Source: Ziziphus jujuba (taxonomy: Eukaryota; Streptophyta; Magnoliopsida; Rosales; Rhamnaceae). From it: 64,000 bases of DNA. The stretch covers positions 6,262,001 through 6,326,000 of the forward strand of contig NC_083382.1 in NCBI RefSeq assembly GCF_031755915.1, in the 5' to 3' direction. The position numbers and the translations under genes were made by a program. The notes beneath the pieces are model-generated. The model saw only the letters and a list, made by a program, of their open reading frames with translations. It did no database searches and had not been told where the DNA came from. Shown one piece after another: positions 11,210 through 23,169 of the stretch. Every line of letters begins with the position of its first letter. Within the stretch, counting starts at the first letter, position 1.

Positions 11210-12289
11210 TCTTGCAACTGGGAAAGAGGACAAGGGTACAGATCAAAGGGCCAAGTCATCAAAGAGATCAGATTTGTGTAGTAACTGGGTTAGGAATGCA
11301 AAAAATTGTACTTTTGCACGTAGCTGCTAGGATATCATTCCAGCTATGCGTTTCTGACTTTTGTAGCGACGATCTTTTTTATCTAAAGAAAGAAAGAGTG
11401 TTTGGTTTATTCTTGTCCAAATACAATTTCTAAATTTTAATAAAAAATTTGGCCATATCTGATAAATATTTATGTAGGAAGCTTCCATGGAAAAAAGAAA
11501 GAAAGATTGGGAAATCATTGGTGTACGAATCAACTTATTTATTGTTCATTTCTTAGAAAGTGTACAAATTGCGTTGGTCCAATGGGACCCCCATTGTAGG
11601 TTTGGCTAAATAGATGCTTGACAGGGTCTTGTTTCATCACTTGAGTCTATAGTTATTCCTAGCAAACCTGTTGCTTATTATATATACCAATAAAGTTGTA
11701 CATTTTTTAAAATCCTTGTTCTAGATATAAAATAACCTCTCAACTATAGAATTGTAGAAATAATACAAAAATGAATTAAATTCTCCATACTACCTCTACT
11801 AGTAAAACAACATAGACATTTGAGGGGTATAGATTTCGTCTACCTTTTGACATTTGATTAAAATATATGAACAAGAATGGCAATGGGAACAACCTGCTCT
11901 CAGAAATAAGAATTACAGAAAAGATTTGGAAAGAGGATCCCAATTTTACTGAACAGAGATTTTATTGAAGTGGCATCCAGTTCGGTTGGAGAAACAGTTT
12001 CTAGTTAGTAATGGACAGGTTCGATACACCTTCAGGATATATTTTTGTGATGGATGTGTTAAATTCTTCTAACTACATAGTCAACATTTGTTATAAAAAA
12101 AATAAAATAAAATAAATAAAAGAAATTCTGGTACTCACCACTGGAAAAATCCACACTAAGATCTATACCACTTCTCCCCTGCTTTAAGACAACCAATGCT
12201 CGATTGTTCGTCAGCATTTGTAAGAATGGCACTCTACGAACTTATTTCTTTTGGATAACATTTACCAGTGTCAAAACAAGGTTGCAATG
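11210..12289. other. 5' flank of the TNL pseudogene (block B)
   Basis: Upstream sequence of the TNL pseudogene. It shares GGAAGCTTCCATGGAAAA and CATTTCTTA..GTG segments with 21905-22000, and GTGGGACCCCCAT-like sequence with 46318-46332 upstream of the intact gene. These are paralogous TNL promoters. The block is interrupted at 12298 by a hAT transposon and resumes at 20514. No separate gene seen. Confidence 0.6.
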
Positions 12290-12297
12290 GTTTTAAC
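12290..12297. repeat. Left 8-bp target duplication of hAT element
   Basis: GTTTTAAC, repeated exactly at 20506-20513 on the other side of the element. Confidence 0.93.
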
Positions 12298-12639
12298 TAG
12301 GGGTGGGCTCGGTTCGGTTCGGTTCGGTTTTGTGAATTTTTTAAACCGAACCGACCGGTTCGGTTTGGATTGGGTACAAAACCGAACCGAACCGACCGTT
12401 ACATTCAACCCAAACCAAACCAAACCGAATGAATATTTTTTGGTTTGGGTTGGGTTCACGGGTTGGGCCGGGTTGGGCTTTCTGATGGGCTTCGGCCCAA
12501 ATTTTTTTATTTTTGGTTTAGGCCGGTTTGGGCCTTATGATGAGCTTCACTTTCAGCCCAATTTTTTTTATTTTTGGTTTGGACCAGTTTGGACCTCATG
12601 ATGGATTTCGGCCCAAATTGTTTTATTTTTACTATTTTG

Positions 12640-13485
12640 AGATATGAATTTTGATACATTGAGCCAAAATTGTTAAAAATCTCTTTTAGACATTTTTAAT
12701 TATCAATCTTTAATTATATTATTATTCATGCATTATATTTTAAATTAAATATCTTTTTCAAACTATTATCTAACTTAAATAATTTTAACATACATTCACC
12801 TAAATAAAAATACTAAATAAACTAACTATTAAGCATCAAACATGTGAAATAATACAACATAAAACTATACAACTACAATACAAGTTTATAGCTATCACCT
12901 AATTATACAAATACATCATACAACAACAAATAAATTCTCCAACAAGTTTACAACCAATATTAGTTATAAAATAGAATACAACCATATTTGATATCTTAAA
13001 CTTCAAAATTAACTTAGAATTTAATAAACTAACAATACATAAAAATAAAAATTATTTTAAATAGTCTTCTTCCACACACTTCATTCCACGAGCAACCACC
13101 ATCAACCACAATCCCATTATCACAATATGCCATGCAAAGCCATATTCCATTCATCCTTCAACAAGCATTAAAATTACACATTAAATATTAAATGTAACTA
13201 GCAATCAATAAACTTAAGTGCAATTTAGTATATTACTAAAATATTATCTAATTTAAAAAATAATTGGAATTAACAACAAACTTACCAAGCAATCATAGAT
13301 CAATTAGATGGAGGTAGATTTTGTTTTGTAACACAAGATGCTCCTAAACAAATTAAAATATAATATTAAATTAATCAATAAATACTAAAAAGACGTTGTA
13401 AATATTACTAAAAACATTTAAAAAAATATTACTAAAAACATTTAAAAAGCTCTAAAAAACATGATAAAAATAAAATTACAAATAA
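12640..13485. other. hAT 3' untranslated/subterminal region
   Basis: Very AT-rich and non-coding, between the left subterminal GGTTCGG cluster and the transposase stop codon. No gene seen. Confidence 0.6.
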
Positions 13486-15633
13486 TTAAAAAAAATTCGT
13501 ACATGATTCAATAGAATCATAATATGCAACATCCTCAATTGGTACTTCAACTCTATAATCATATCTCATAGGATTTGATTTCAACCAATTTTGTGAACAA
13601 ATCAAAGCCTCCACCATCTTTGGACCCAATGAACTTCGAAATGCATCAAGAATACGTCCTCCGGTACTAAATGCAGATTCAGATGCTACTGTAGAAACTG
13701 GAATGGCATATACATCTCTTGCAATTTGAGATAAAATTTGATATTTTGTGCAATTATTTTTCCACCAAGCCAAAATATCAAATTTCTCACTTTCCACATC
13801 CTCACATGGATCAAACAAAAATCTATCAACCTCATTCTTTATTTCCAATACATTTTTCTCCATTTTTCTTTTTTTAAATTGTGATTCTTTCAAACGCCGA
13901 CGATCATCTATACTTCCATCATCCATTGAATCCACCATCATCCCACTTTGTTGTGCTTGTATTGATTGATTATCATTAGGATTAGACACTTTAGAACTCT
14001 CATCCATAGAATCAACTTCTTTATAAAAGTCATAAAGATTATATAAAGTATCTTTCACATCCTTAGTCAAAGATTCAACCATACCACTTTCATAAGCATC
14101 CTCAAAAAGATATGATACATATTCTAGCTTATATCGTGGATCAAGCACAACGGCAATAAGTAACAACTTGTTGACATTTCCAAGTGAACCCCAATATTTC
14201 TCGAACTTTGTCAACATTTTCTTTGCCATATCAGCCATCAAATGGTTTTGACTATTACTCCATTCAACAAGTGCATTATACATCAAACTCAATTCATGAA
14301 AACATATATTAGAAGTAACAGTCAAAGAGGCACTAAATTTTAAGGTAACCTCATAAAAAGTATCAAGAAATTTCACAAAAACCCTTGCACTATCCCAGTC
14401 TTTACTTTGAGGTGGCCCAGCTCTCTTCCTTCCAACTTCATCCTCCTCAAAATATCCAAGAAAAAAACCATCATCATCTACCATCCTATCAAAAGCTTTT
14501 TGATACTTCAAAGCTGAATTCAACATCAAATAGGTAGAATTCCACCTAATAGACACATCAAAAACCACGGTTTCTCTAAATTCCATCTTCTCCTTGTCTA
14601 CACATTCTTTAAATTTGGATAACCTTGAAGGCGATGATCGAACATATCTAATAGCATTACGAATTCCAGCAATACTATCATGAATTTCCCTTAATCCAAA
14701 TGTCACAATCAAATTTACAATATGTGCAGCACAACGAACATGCAAAAACTTACCATCCAAAACATTTCCTTTCCAATAATCTAATCTTTTGTTCACAAAA
14801 TTAATAGCCACATCATTTGAAGAAGCATTATCAACCGTTATTGTGAAAACCCTTTCAATACCCCATTCAATTAAACAATTTTCTATAACCTTACCAATTG
14901 TCTCACCCTTGTGATTTTGGACAATACAAAAATTTATAATTCTCTTATGCAACTTCCAATCATCATCAATAAAATGAGCGGTAAGAGTCATATAATTGTT
15001 ATTTTGAATGGAAGTCCATGTATCCGTCGTAAGACAAACCCTTTGCTTCCTCAATGAAAACACACTTTTCAAAATTTTTTTCTCATCTAAGTACAATTGA
15101 AACACATCTCTAGAAATTGTTCTACGAGATGGAGGTTCATACTTAGGGTTCAAAGTATTACAAAACTTTCTAAACCCTTCCCCTTCAACATGGCTAAATG
15201 GCAACTCGTCTATGATGATCATTTGAGCACATGCAAGCCTACATGCCTCTTTACTAAATGTTGTACTTGCAGACACCAAATTACTACTACTACTATCGAA
15301 AGAAAGAACTTGTTGGCTTTTCTCCACTGTCCTATTAGGGTATTTCTTGCATTGGTTCATCAAATGATTCCGTAACGTACTAGTTCCACACCTCTTAGTA
15401 TCACATGCATAATCTACCCCACAATATTTACATTTGCATCTAGGATTACTTGGATCACTATCTGGAATTTTTTCAAAATGTTCCCAAACCCAAGATGGAG
15501 CCCTAGAAGGTTTTCTCTTTTGTGTCTTATAAGATTTATCCGATTTTGAAGGTTGAGACTCAGCTTTCTCTGATTCATTTAGATATTCTTCCAATTCATT
15601 CATATCATACAAATCATTGTGGTCCTCATCCAT
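13486..15633 (-). CDS. hAT transposase with BED zinc finger
   Basis: An intronless open frame of 715 codons starting at ATG (15631-15633). It catalyses cut-and-paste transposition of hAT elements in the nucleus. Order of parts: acidic N-terminus; a BED-type zinc finger at about residues 45-98 (C68-x2-C71 and H90-x4-C95, with the W48/W50 aromatic start); an RNase-H-like core with TTDTWTS and TVDNASSND supplying the two aspartates, then HIVNLIV and IRWNSTYLML; and a C-terminal hAT dimerisation domain from about residue 619 (ILAWWK, then VASESAFSTGGRI carrying the conserved SE). The length is within the range of plant RICESLEEPER/Tam3-type transposases. No stop or frameshift is visible and all key blocks are present, so it may be functional. 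Host-domesticated copies exist in plants, but this one lies between its own inverted repeats with a clean target duplication, so it belongs to a transposon. Confidence 0.95.
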   Translation of the reverse strand: MDEDHNDLYDMNELEEYLNESEKAESQPSKSDKSYKTQKRKPSRAPSWVWEHFEKIPDSDPSNPRCKCKYCGVDYACDTKRCGTSTLRNHLMNQCKKYPNRTVEKSQQVLSFDSSSSNLVSASTTFSKEACRLACAQMIIIDELPFSHVEGEGFRKFCNTLNPKYEPPSRRTISRDVFQLYLDEKKILKSVFSLRKQRVCLTTDTWTSIQNNNYMTLTAHFIDDDWKLHKRIINFCIVQNHKGETIGKVIENCLIEWGIERVFTITVDNASSNDVAINFVNKRLDYWKGNVLDGKFLHVRCAAHIVNLIVTFGLREIHDSIAGIRNAIRYVRSSPSRLSKFKECVDKEKMEFRETVVFDVSIRWNSTYLMLNSALKYQKAFDRMVDDDGFFLGYFEEDEVGRKRAGPPQSKDWDSARVFVKFLDTFYEVTLKFSASLTVTSNICFHELSLMYNALVEWSNSQNHLMADMAKKMLTKFEKYWGSLGNVNKLLLIAVVLDPRYKLEYVSYLFEDAYESGMVESLTKDVKDTLYNLYDFYKEVDSMDESSKVSNPNDNQSIQAQQSGMMVDSMDDGSIDDRRRLKESQFKKRKMEKNVLEIKNEVDRFLFDPCEDVESEKFDILAWWKNNCTKYQILSQIARDVYAIPVSTVASESAFSTGGRILDAFRSSLGPKMVEALICSQNWLKSNPMRYDYRVEVPIEDVAYYDSIESCTNFF

Positions 15634-17001
15634 CTATAACCTATTAAAAACAAAAACATCTATTGAAAAACATATAAAAAGAAACAAGAAAACAAAAAGT
15701 ATAATAAGATTTCATGCACATCCATGTGAAAAGAATTAGTTTTACTTAATTTACTACATTAAGGTGCTTGCTGTTTTTTTTTTTTTTTTTTTTGGTTATC
15801 GGTTTACTCAAAAAAGGAAAAAAAAAAGAAAAAAAAAATATGTTGACACATTAGAATCAAATCCTTCAATTGAAAAAAACAGAAAAATGAAAAATAAATT
15901 TAGGATCAGTTTTAAAAGATTTAGGAGTAAAGTCCGTATCAAATAGAAGAAAAATGTGAAGGGTTTTTAGATGCATATCCGATGACACATTTAATGGTTT
16001 GATGTTTTGATTTTGTGGATGCAATCAATATGAGATTCAAACATTGTTCATAATAACTTCATAGAAATCAAATAACACAAATTTCACTTCACAATCTCCA
16101 AACTTCACAACAAACAATTTCACAACCTAAGCTTCACTACACTTTCCAAAACTAATTTTCACCTTCCCACTTCTAATGAACTTCAAATTTCACAAATTGA
16201 TGCAAAAATAATGAGAAAAAAGTCTAATAACTTACCTCCAAATTTCTCAACCACCAAAATCAAACGGAACTTGGAATCCTATCCTTCTTGAAGTTGTATC
16301 TGAATTTCTCAACCACCAAAATCAATGAAGTTGTTCCTCTCAGCAAAAAACATGTGCAAACCATTTTAGATCTGAATTTCCCTTACATATTTACTTTAAA
16401 AGAAAGAAATATAAAACTTTTTATGTCTTTTCTTTCCCTACTAAATAAAAAACAGCATATATATACATATAATCTAAACAAATATATACAAAAAATGCAG
16501 GACTACGCGAGTCAACCCAACCAACAGATATTTGATCGCAAAATCGACAAGAAGAAGAAATTTGAACTTTAATTGGAATCTTAAAAATATATTCCGACAA
16601 AAAATCAACCATACTTCAATTTTAAGCTTCCAGCTCATGGAAAATTGATGTGTATTAGACAAATCACATAGAAAGGGAAACAAAAATAAAAAATCAACAT
16701 CTTAGCTTCTGGGGTTCTACAAATATATTGACAAAAGATTACAATTACTGTTTGGAGAGAAAAGATGATGAAATCTGAAATTTCAATCTGTTTACAAAAC
16801 AATCAAAGCCCAAAATAATAATAATTAATTAATAAATAAAAAGTGTAAGAGAATTACGTGGCAGTAGGCTGAAACTGTTAAGCGAGCTAGAGACGCCGGC
16901 CGTAGAGATACGGGGAGGAGTCTGAGAGTGGGTGCGATTGGAGGGGAATACGACATAGATCTTTTTCCAACTGAAGAAATTTTTTAAATATAATCGGAGC
17001 A

Positions 17002-17042
<41 letters not shown>

Positions 17043-17174
17043 CCAATTATCCTTATGGAGAGCTAGCCAAGACTCAAAATCAAACACTTTCAGTGAAGGA
17101 ATGGAGGAGAATAGATCAGAAAGTCAGACAAAAGACAGACCGACTGAGAGAGAGTTTGAGAAAGAGGCGGCAGC
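15634..17174. other. hAT 5' region, non-coding
   Basis: The presumed promoter and 5' leader of the transposase, with poly-T (15774-15794) and a TA microsatellite (about 17007-17040). The phrase TGAATTTCTCAACCACCAAAATCA occurs twice in part (near 16242 and 16302), a short direct repeat. No second hAT gene seen. Confidence 0.5.
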
Positions 17175-17179
17175 AGATA

Positions 17180-20107
17180 TGTCAGGACCCGTCCAGAATT
17201 CCTTCCCCGGAACCCTAGATAGCCCTGATCCCAGGGAAACCCTACCGAACCCTCCAACAGAAAATCCGGCAGAGCCTCCCCTAAGGGATTTACTTACCAC
17301 AAATTTACCTGCACTGAAAACACACTTCAAAAATATCCCCTTATTCCTCCCACAAACTACAAATTGTTTCCACAAATTGCAGCACTTCAAAAATAAAACA
17401 ACAACAGCAACCTAGTGCATAAAGAACAACCACACGTCCAATACAGTATACAGAGCATTATACAACAAATGTGGAATTTATAAAAATAACAGATAAGAAT
17501 GTAATACAAGATAGAGAGGAAAAAGGGAAGAAAAACTGCTTGAACCTTCGGCAACGAACTGAGACGTTGGGCTTGCCCCGGACAATCAACGTCTCCAACC
17601 TGGACCTAGGGGAACGGAATTTAAGAGTGTGAGATGCTAATCATCTCAGTGAGTGACCCTATCTACTATACAATATAATACCACAGTAATACAGTAGATA
17701 GATAATAATTAATTGGAAAATAATAATTTCTCTCAAAACCCTTACAATTCTCTCAGTTGGAAAAGTTCCCCTTTTAAAACATTTTCACAAAACCCTTGTA
17801 CGTACTTCTCAAAAACCAAGGAACCAAATAAATTAATAAACAACAAATAAACAAACAAATAAATAAACAAATAAATACCCCAAATATATAATTAGAATAT
17901 AATAAATTATAGTAAATAATTTTTGAACACCTTTGGGGTTTTAAACTTTAATTGCAATTTACACCTGACGCACCACACCATATACCGGTGATGCCCTCCG
18001 ATACCCAGCGTCCCGAGCACCGACTGGCGGGAGGTTAAAGAGAGAAACCTGCAGTGGTCACTTCGGCGTCCCGACAGTACCGACTGCTAAAAACCATCAC
18101 CCGGCCAAGGAGGGGGGCGGCTGTGCACAACAATAACCTTGCCTGCCCACGGTCCAATGGCAACTCACGGGTGAAGTAATAACCGCACGCTAAACCAGAT
18201 AATAACCGCGCACTACCACGTGTCCATACACCATACACCAGAACACCAATACTGTATGAGTGCGTCTAAAAATAAACAATAATAACCAACCGTACCGTTT
18301 TACAAAATTACCGTGGGAAGTATACCAAATTTTCACAAAACACCATCCCACATATTTTTATGCAACAACCCGGTACGAAAACATCGATAACAGATAAAAC
18401 CATACCTTTTCTCGTAATACGAGATTCAACAATTGAAATACCGCGGGCATAATTTATAAAATTAAACCAAATATTTTCGTAAAATATTTAACCCAATTAT
18501 GCCCGGAAATTATTACTTAAAATCATATACAATTAATACCGAAATCCACTTCGCTCATGCATAGTAATAAATTAAACCACAATAAAATAATAATCGGGAA
18601 TTTCTTAATGATCCCAAAATTTCCATTTATTACCAATGGGTAAATATATATAAAATAATATTTTTTCCCGATTATATTTAAAGTACACCACATAAGCAGA
18701 AATTACAAATATCAAATTAATACCACATAAATACAATTGATTATCCCAAAAATATTTTTAAAGGTGGGTCACTCACCTGGAGCACGCAATTAACCTACGA
18801 TCCATCACGGGATCAATTTCACGACTCACCGGTGCTCCTAGAACAAAATTCATAGACAGTCAAATAAATTAATATTTTAATCGGATAAATAATACCCGGT
18901 ACCCGGGGGGTCAAAACACAAACTTTAACCAAAATGGTCGAATGATATACCAAATCGAAGCTCGTGGAACGAGGATCACCAATCCGGTCTCCGTCGACCC
19001 CAATTCCGCCGGAGGTGGCCGGAATTTGGTCGGAAAGTTTCGGCCGGTGTTCACTTCCCCATATCTCGCAAACCGCTTCGAATTTCTGGGATTGGAGGCC
19101 ATTTTTGGATTCAGAGGACCCAAAATAGGGGGATAGGAGGCTCAATTGGGAGTGGGCTGGCCGGAAAACACAAGAAAAGAGGAGAGAGAAAATCCGGCGG
19201 CCGGCGGCTTCTCCGGCCCGATCGGCGCGCGTCCGGTGGCGGCTGGCCGTGAAACTTGGCGGCCAAGCTCGCGAGGTGGCGGGCTTCCTTGGTGGCTGGC
19301 GCGTGAGGGCTATGGGTGGCCGGAATTTGAAAACACAGAAGAGAGAGAGGGACGGTCGGGAGAGAAGAAAGAAAAGCTGCGTGTGTGTGTATTTCGGGGA
19401 AGAAGAAGGAAAAAAGAAAAAAAAAGAAAAAGAAAAAGAAAAAGAAAGGATTGGTGTTTTCCCACGTGGGGAAAAGAAAAGAAAAAGAAAAAGAAAAAGA
19501 AAAGAAAAAGGAAAAGAAAAAGAAAAAGAAAAAGAAAAAGGAAAAAGGAAAAATAATAATTAAATAAAAAAATATATTATTATTTAAAATAATAATAAAA
19601 ATAATTTGATTTTTAAACATGGTTGACATGTGGCTTTTCATCATGGTGACACATGGCCACCTTCATTGAGTCACACGTGGCACATCGTTATGTGTGTAAA
19701 AATAATATTAAAATAATACGGTATTTGAAAAACTTTACAGATCCATAACTTTCAAACCACATGTCCAAATCGGACGTACCGCTAGTCTACGAACTCGTAT
19801 CGATGAGCACTTCACAACCATGCATGAGTCAACACTCAACCTTGCATGAATAAAAAGTCAACTCCGGCACCCCTTGGACAGTTTGGACCTCAACTTGTTT
19901 TGCTCATAACTTTCAAACCGTAGCTCCGTTTTCAACGTGCTACCAGTCTACAAACTCGTGCCAACGTGTACTTTGTAACGGTACCTCAGTCAACCTAGAA
20001 TTCCAACCGGGTCAAAAAGTCAACTTTTAACCCCTTCGATCAACGGTCAACAGTCAACCTCGGTCAACGTGCAAAAATTCCGACATGGTTCGGGACGGGG
20101 TGTTACA
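17180..20107 (-). mobile_element. Solo LTR (2.93 kb) nested in the hAT element
   Basis: Starts (minus strand) TGTAACACCCCGTCCC and ends CCTGACA, so it has TG..CA ends. It is flanked by the 5-bp target duplication AGATA (17175-17179 and 20108-20112). No gag or pol sequence lies between, so it is one LTR left by recombination between the two ends of a retrotransposon, or an unusually long LTR-only element. A closely related copy in the opposite orientation lies at 33965-36833. The ends and large LTR size suggest a Ty3/Gypsy-type family, but without internal domains that is inference. Open frames inside (19111-19644 and overlapping plus frames) come from a GAAAAA-rich tract. Confidence 0.9.
19405..19556. 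repeat. Purine tract (GAAAAA)n in solo LTR
   Basis: About 150 bases made almost only of A and G, in GAAAAA units, within the LTR. The related LTR at 34540-34575 has only a short pyrimidine counterpart, so the tract has expanded here. Confidence 0.8.
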
Positions 20108-20120
20108 AGATAGGCAGAGA

Positions 20121-20238
20121 TTTCGACTGGCAGAGAGCAAGAGATTTCGACTTCGACTGGCAGAGAGCAAGAGATTTCGACTGGCAGAGAGCAAGAGATT
20201 TCGACTTCGACTGGCAGAGAGCAAGAGATTTCGACTGG
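20121..20238. repeat. Minisatellite in hAT 5' end
   Basis: Four copies of a 24-base unit beginning GACTGGCAGAGAGCAAGAGA, alternately followed by a 6-base GACTTC-like spacer, giving a 54-bp higher-order repeat present twice. It lies between the nested LTR and the right subterminal GGTTCGG cluster, near the expected transcription start of the transposase. Confidence 0.85.
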
Positions 20239-20505
20239 TTTTCTTTTTTAATTTTCAAGCAAATTCCTGGAGGCTGGAGAGGTGGAAATGAAAGAGACGA
20301 GGTCACGAGAGGCGAGAGACGTATGGGTCGGTTCGGTTTGGGTTGGGTAAATTTTCTACCCACCCGTAACCCGAACCGAAAACTACGGGTTCAATCCATA
20401 TGTAACCGAACCGACCCGCTTAACAGTTAAAAACCAACCTAAACCGACCCAAATAGTTCGGTTCGGGCGGGTTGGTCGGTCCGAGTCGGGTTTTGCCCAA
20501 CCTTA

Positions 20506-21680
20506 GTTTTAACTCCTAGTTAGAGAAAAAATGGCTTAATTCCCAGTATATATGAACTTGCAGATTAAATTTGATTACCATACCCAATGCTCACTTGTAA
20601 GCATTTGTCACACTTCATGGGCAACTCTGTTGTCTTTTGTTGCCATATGGTTCACGATAGAAGAGATGCAACTCTTTTCCATAATTTTTCGATAGCTATC
20701 TTGTATTGTTCTTAAAGAATCTTAAAATATGAAAAATCTTATATCAAGAATCTCACTTGATATAGATAAAAATATTATAGTAAAATATGAAGATTAAACT
20801 CCTCCCATCATATTTTATTTTTTTAATATTAGAGGTGGAGAATTCGATTTCTTGTTTATCGCAAAACAAAATAATGGTTTTACCATTAATTGTCTCTGTA
20901 GGCGCCTCCACGCATTTTCTTTTTGTTTTTTGACATTTAAAGAGGGGAATTTGATTTTGGGATTATTGTATAACAAAAAAATGGTTTCGCCACCAGTTGA
21001 CCCTATAATGGTCTCTACATATCTTAAACTCTAAATCTATTACAAATCATAAGTTAGAAGTATTCATCTAAGAAAGTTTTTTTGAATAAAACATAAGTAA
21101 AATTGATATATTACAAAATTAATAAAGATAAACATTTAATGTTTATAGCAAAATTTAAAAACAACTTAAAATTCTGTTGAGATAATATATATATATATAT
21201 ATATAATGTTAATTGGTAACTAAAAAGTCAAACAAATATATATATATATATATATGAAATAGATTATCAAAAGTTTGATATACAGTGTGTCCAAAAAATA
21301 GTTTAACATATATATATATTAGAATTAAAATTAAATATACAATACAAAAGTACAATATTTATCACCTATTCCATTATAATATCAAATATTTTACTTTCAC
21401 GATAAATAAGTGATTTAAAAGGATAAACATTAAATTTGGAACATAAAATATTAATATATTTAAAAGTTTGTAATTATTTTTTGTTTTGGGGGGCAAGAAT
21501 AATTTTGTTGGGCAAAAGTAATATGTGAGCCCAAATGAAAAGTGGCCTGACAACAAGCACAATAATGGTCCTGAAAGAGATTTATAGTTGGGCCCAGTGG
21601 GCGCAGTAAAGAATGAAACATAAAGTACACAGGGCTGACTAAGGTACTCACCGCGAAAACATGGGCAGAACAATGTATAA
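20506..21680. other. Right hAT target duplication and resumed TNL flank
   Basis: GTTTTAAC at 20506-20513 is the right target duplication. From 20514 the duplicated TNL flank resumes, matching window positions 1-40. The rest is AT-rich with two TA microsatellites (about 21186-21206 and 21238-21256) and no gene. Confidence 0.6.
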
Positions 21681-22690
21681 ACTTCTTTTCAGTAACCTTT
21701 ACCAGTATCGATTCAATGGTTCAAACTCCTACTTTTTAGCTAGGTTGTGCCATTTCAATTCTCACTTGTAAGCATTTATCCTAGGTAAAGAAAATAATAA
21801 TTGAATGATGTTTAAATTATACCTCTTCATCTACAAAGCACTCTATGAATAACTTGATTATTCGACTTGGTAAACTAATTTATGATAAAATACTTATGCT
21901 GCAGGAAGCTTCCATGGAAAAGAAAGAAAGCTTGTTGAATCATACGTCAATAACAGCGAGGTAAAGTAACCGCATCAATTTGTTCATTTCTTACAACGTG
22001 CATAAATTGCATAGATACTCAATGTGCCAGCCATCATAATAGATTTGACCAAATATCTGCTTGGTTTTTTGTCTTGTTTGATCATTGGTTCCTATAACTT
22101 TTATTAGCAAAACCAGTTGCTTACGCCAATAAAGTAATCCCAGTTTCCAGCTATTTAATAAACTTTGAGCTATAAAAATGTAGACATATAAAAGATGAAA
22201 ATATCTCCATATTATCTCTACAAATAAAACAGCATATACATTTTAGGGGGTAAATTTCGTTTACCTCTTTGACTTCTGATGAAAATACACGAACAAGAAC
22301 AACAAAGGAAACAACGTGCTGACTCAGAATTACAGAGAAGATCAGGAAAGGAACTCTCTAATATACTGAGCCGAGAATTTACTGAAGTAGCATTCAGTTT
22401 GGTTAAAGAAACAATTTCTAGCTAATAATATTAATGGACAGTTTTACTCACCTTCAGCAAGCATATATTTTTGAGATCAATCTATTACATAGTTCTAACT
22501 ATATAATTAATCTTTATGATGAAAAAAATAAGTAAAAGAGGCAATTTTGACACTCTACAACGACTGTAGAAAATCTACAAAGTCTATGCCACTTAAAAGA
22601 GCTAGGTACCCTGCTTCCAGACTAACAAAGCTCAATTGCTTCTCATCATTTGCAAGAACAACATTCTATGAACTTGTAAATTCCCATTTG
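21680..22690. other. Orphan TNL 5' flank (block C)
   Basis: Matches the upstream DNA of the TNL genes: GGAAGCTTCCATGGAAAA at 21905 (also at 11477), an ATTTGTTCATTTCTTA segment, and TGGTTAAAGAAACAATTTC (compare 11980). Its 3' end (22540-22680) matches 12140-12250 and 4830-4920. No TIR exon follows it on the minus strand, so it is a promoter-like block that has lost its gene. Confidence 0.6.
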
Positions 22691-22914
22691 GTAAACGGAA
22701 CTTCTAACCCATCAAAGTTAAACTCAAGCACCTTAGGATTGTTAGACATAACTCTTCTCCATAATAGGTTATGAACTAAGTAATCAGAAAATCTAAGCTT
22801 CTTCACTTCAAGCAATGGTCCAAAACATGTCCAACTATACATATTTAGCTCATCAACTGTAAGCACACTTTTAATTACTTCATTTCCTTCTATTGGATTC
22901 CCAAAAGAATGCAC
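22666..22914 (-). other. Open frame of unknown nature (82 codons)
   Basis: A minus-strand frame without low complexity, encoding VLTVDELNMYSW, LLEVKKLRFSDYL and a Trp/Phe-rich end. It is not recognised. Its 5' part continues in frame toward 22960 without a clear start. It could be an exon of a degraded gene. No splice sites or neighbours support a function. Confidence 0.25.
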
Positions 22915-22919
22915 TCGAG

Positions 22920-23134
22920 CTTTAAATATATCTGCATCCTTGAAAATCCGCTCCTTCCACTTGGAGCTTCAGTGATCTTCAAAATAATTTACATAAATTG
23001 AATGGAAGTCAACCATTTGCTCATACACTATTTTTCCATCCTATGTTCAAGCCAATCCTAACACATATATGTTAATATTTTTGCACTAGTGGTATTTCTG
23101 ATGAAACCATCGATAATCAAGCTACAAAGAACTA

Positions 23135-23169
<35 letters not shown>

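Larger units (their letters stand above)
12298..20505 (-). mobile_element. hAT DNA transposon with nested solo LTR
   Basis: An 8.2-kb unit bounded by TAGGGGTGGGC on the left and (reverse-complemented) TAAGGTTGGGC on the right, an imperfect terminal inverted repeat of hAT type, with a perfect 8-bp target duplication GTTTTAAC. Both subterminal regions are packed with GGTTCGG/CCGAACC motifs (12308-12420 and 20325-20475), as expected for hAT transposase binding sites. The transposase is on the minus strand, so the element's 5' end is at 20505. Removing the nested solo LTR and its duplicated 5 bp leaves about 5.28 kb. The coding sequence is uninterrupted, so the element may be autonomous or recently active. 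It sits in the upstream flank of the TNL pseudogene. Confidence 0.93.

Noticed and set aside
12251..12601. Plus-strand 116-codon frame
   Set aside because: It is a translation of hAT subterminal GGTTCGG repeats.
19111..19644. Overlapping long frames on both strands
   Set aside because: They arise from the GAAAAA purine tract and GC-rich part of a solo LTR.
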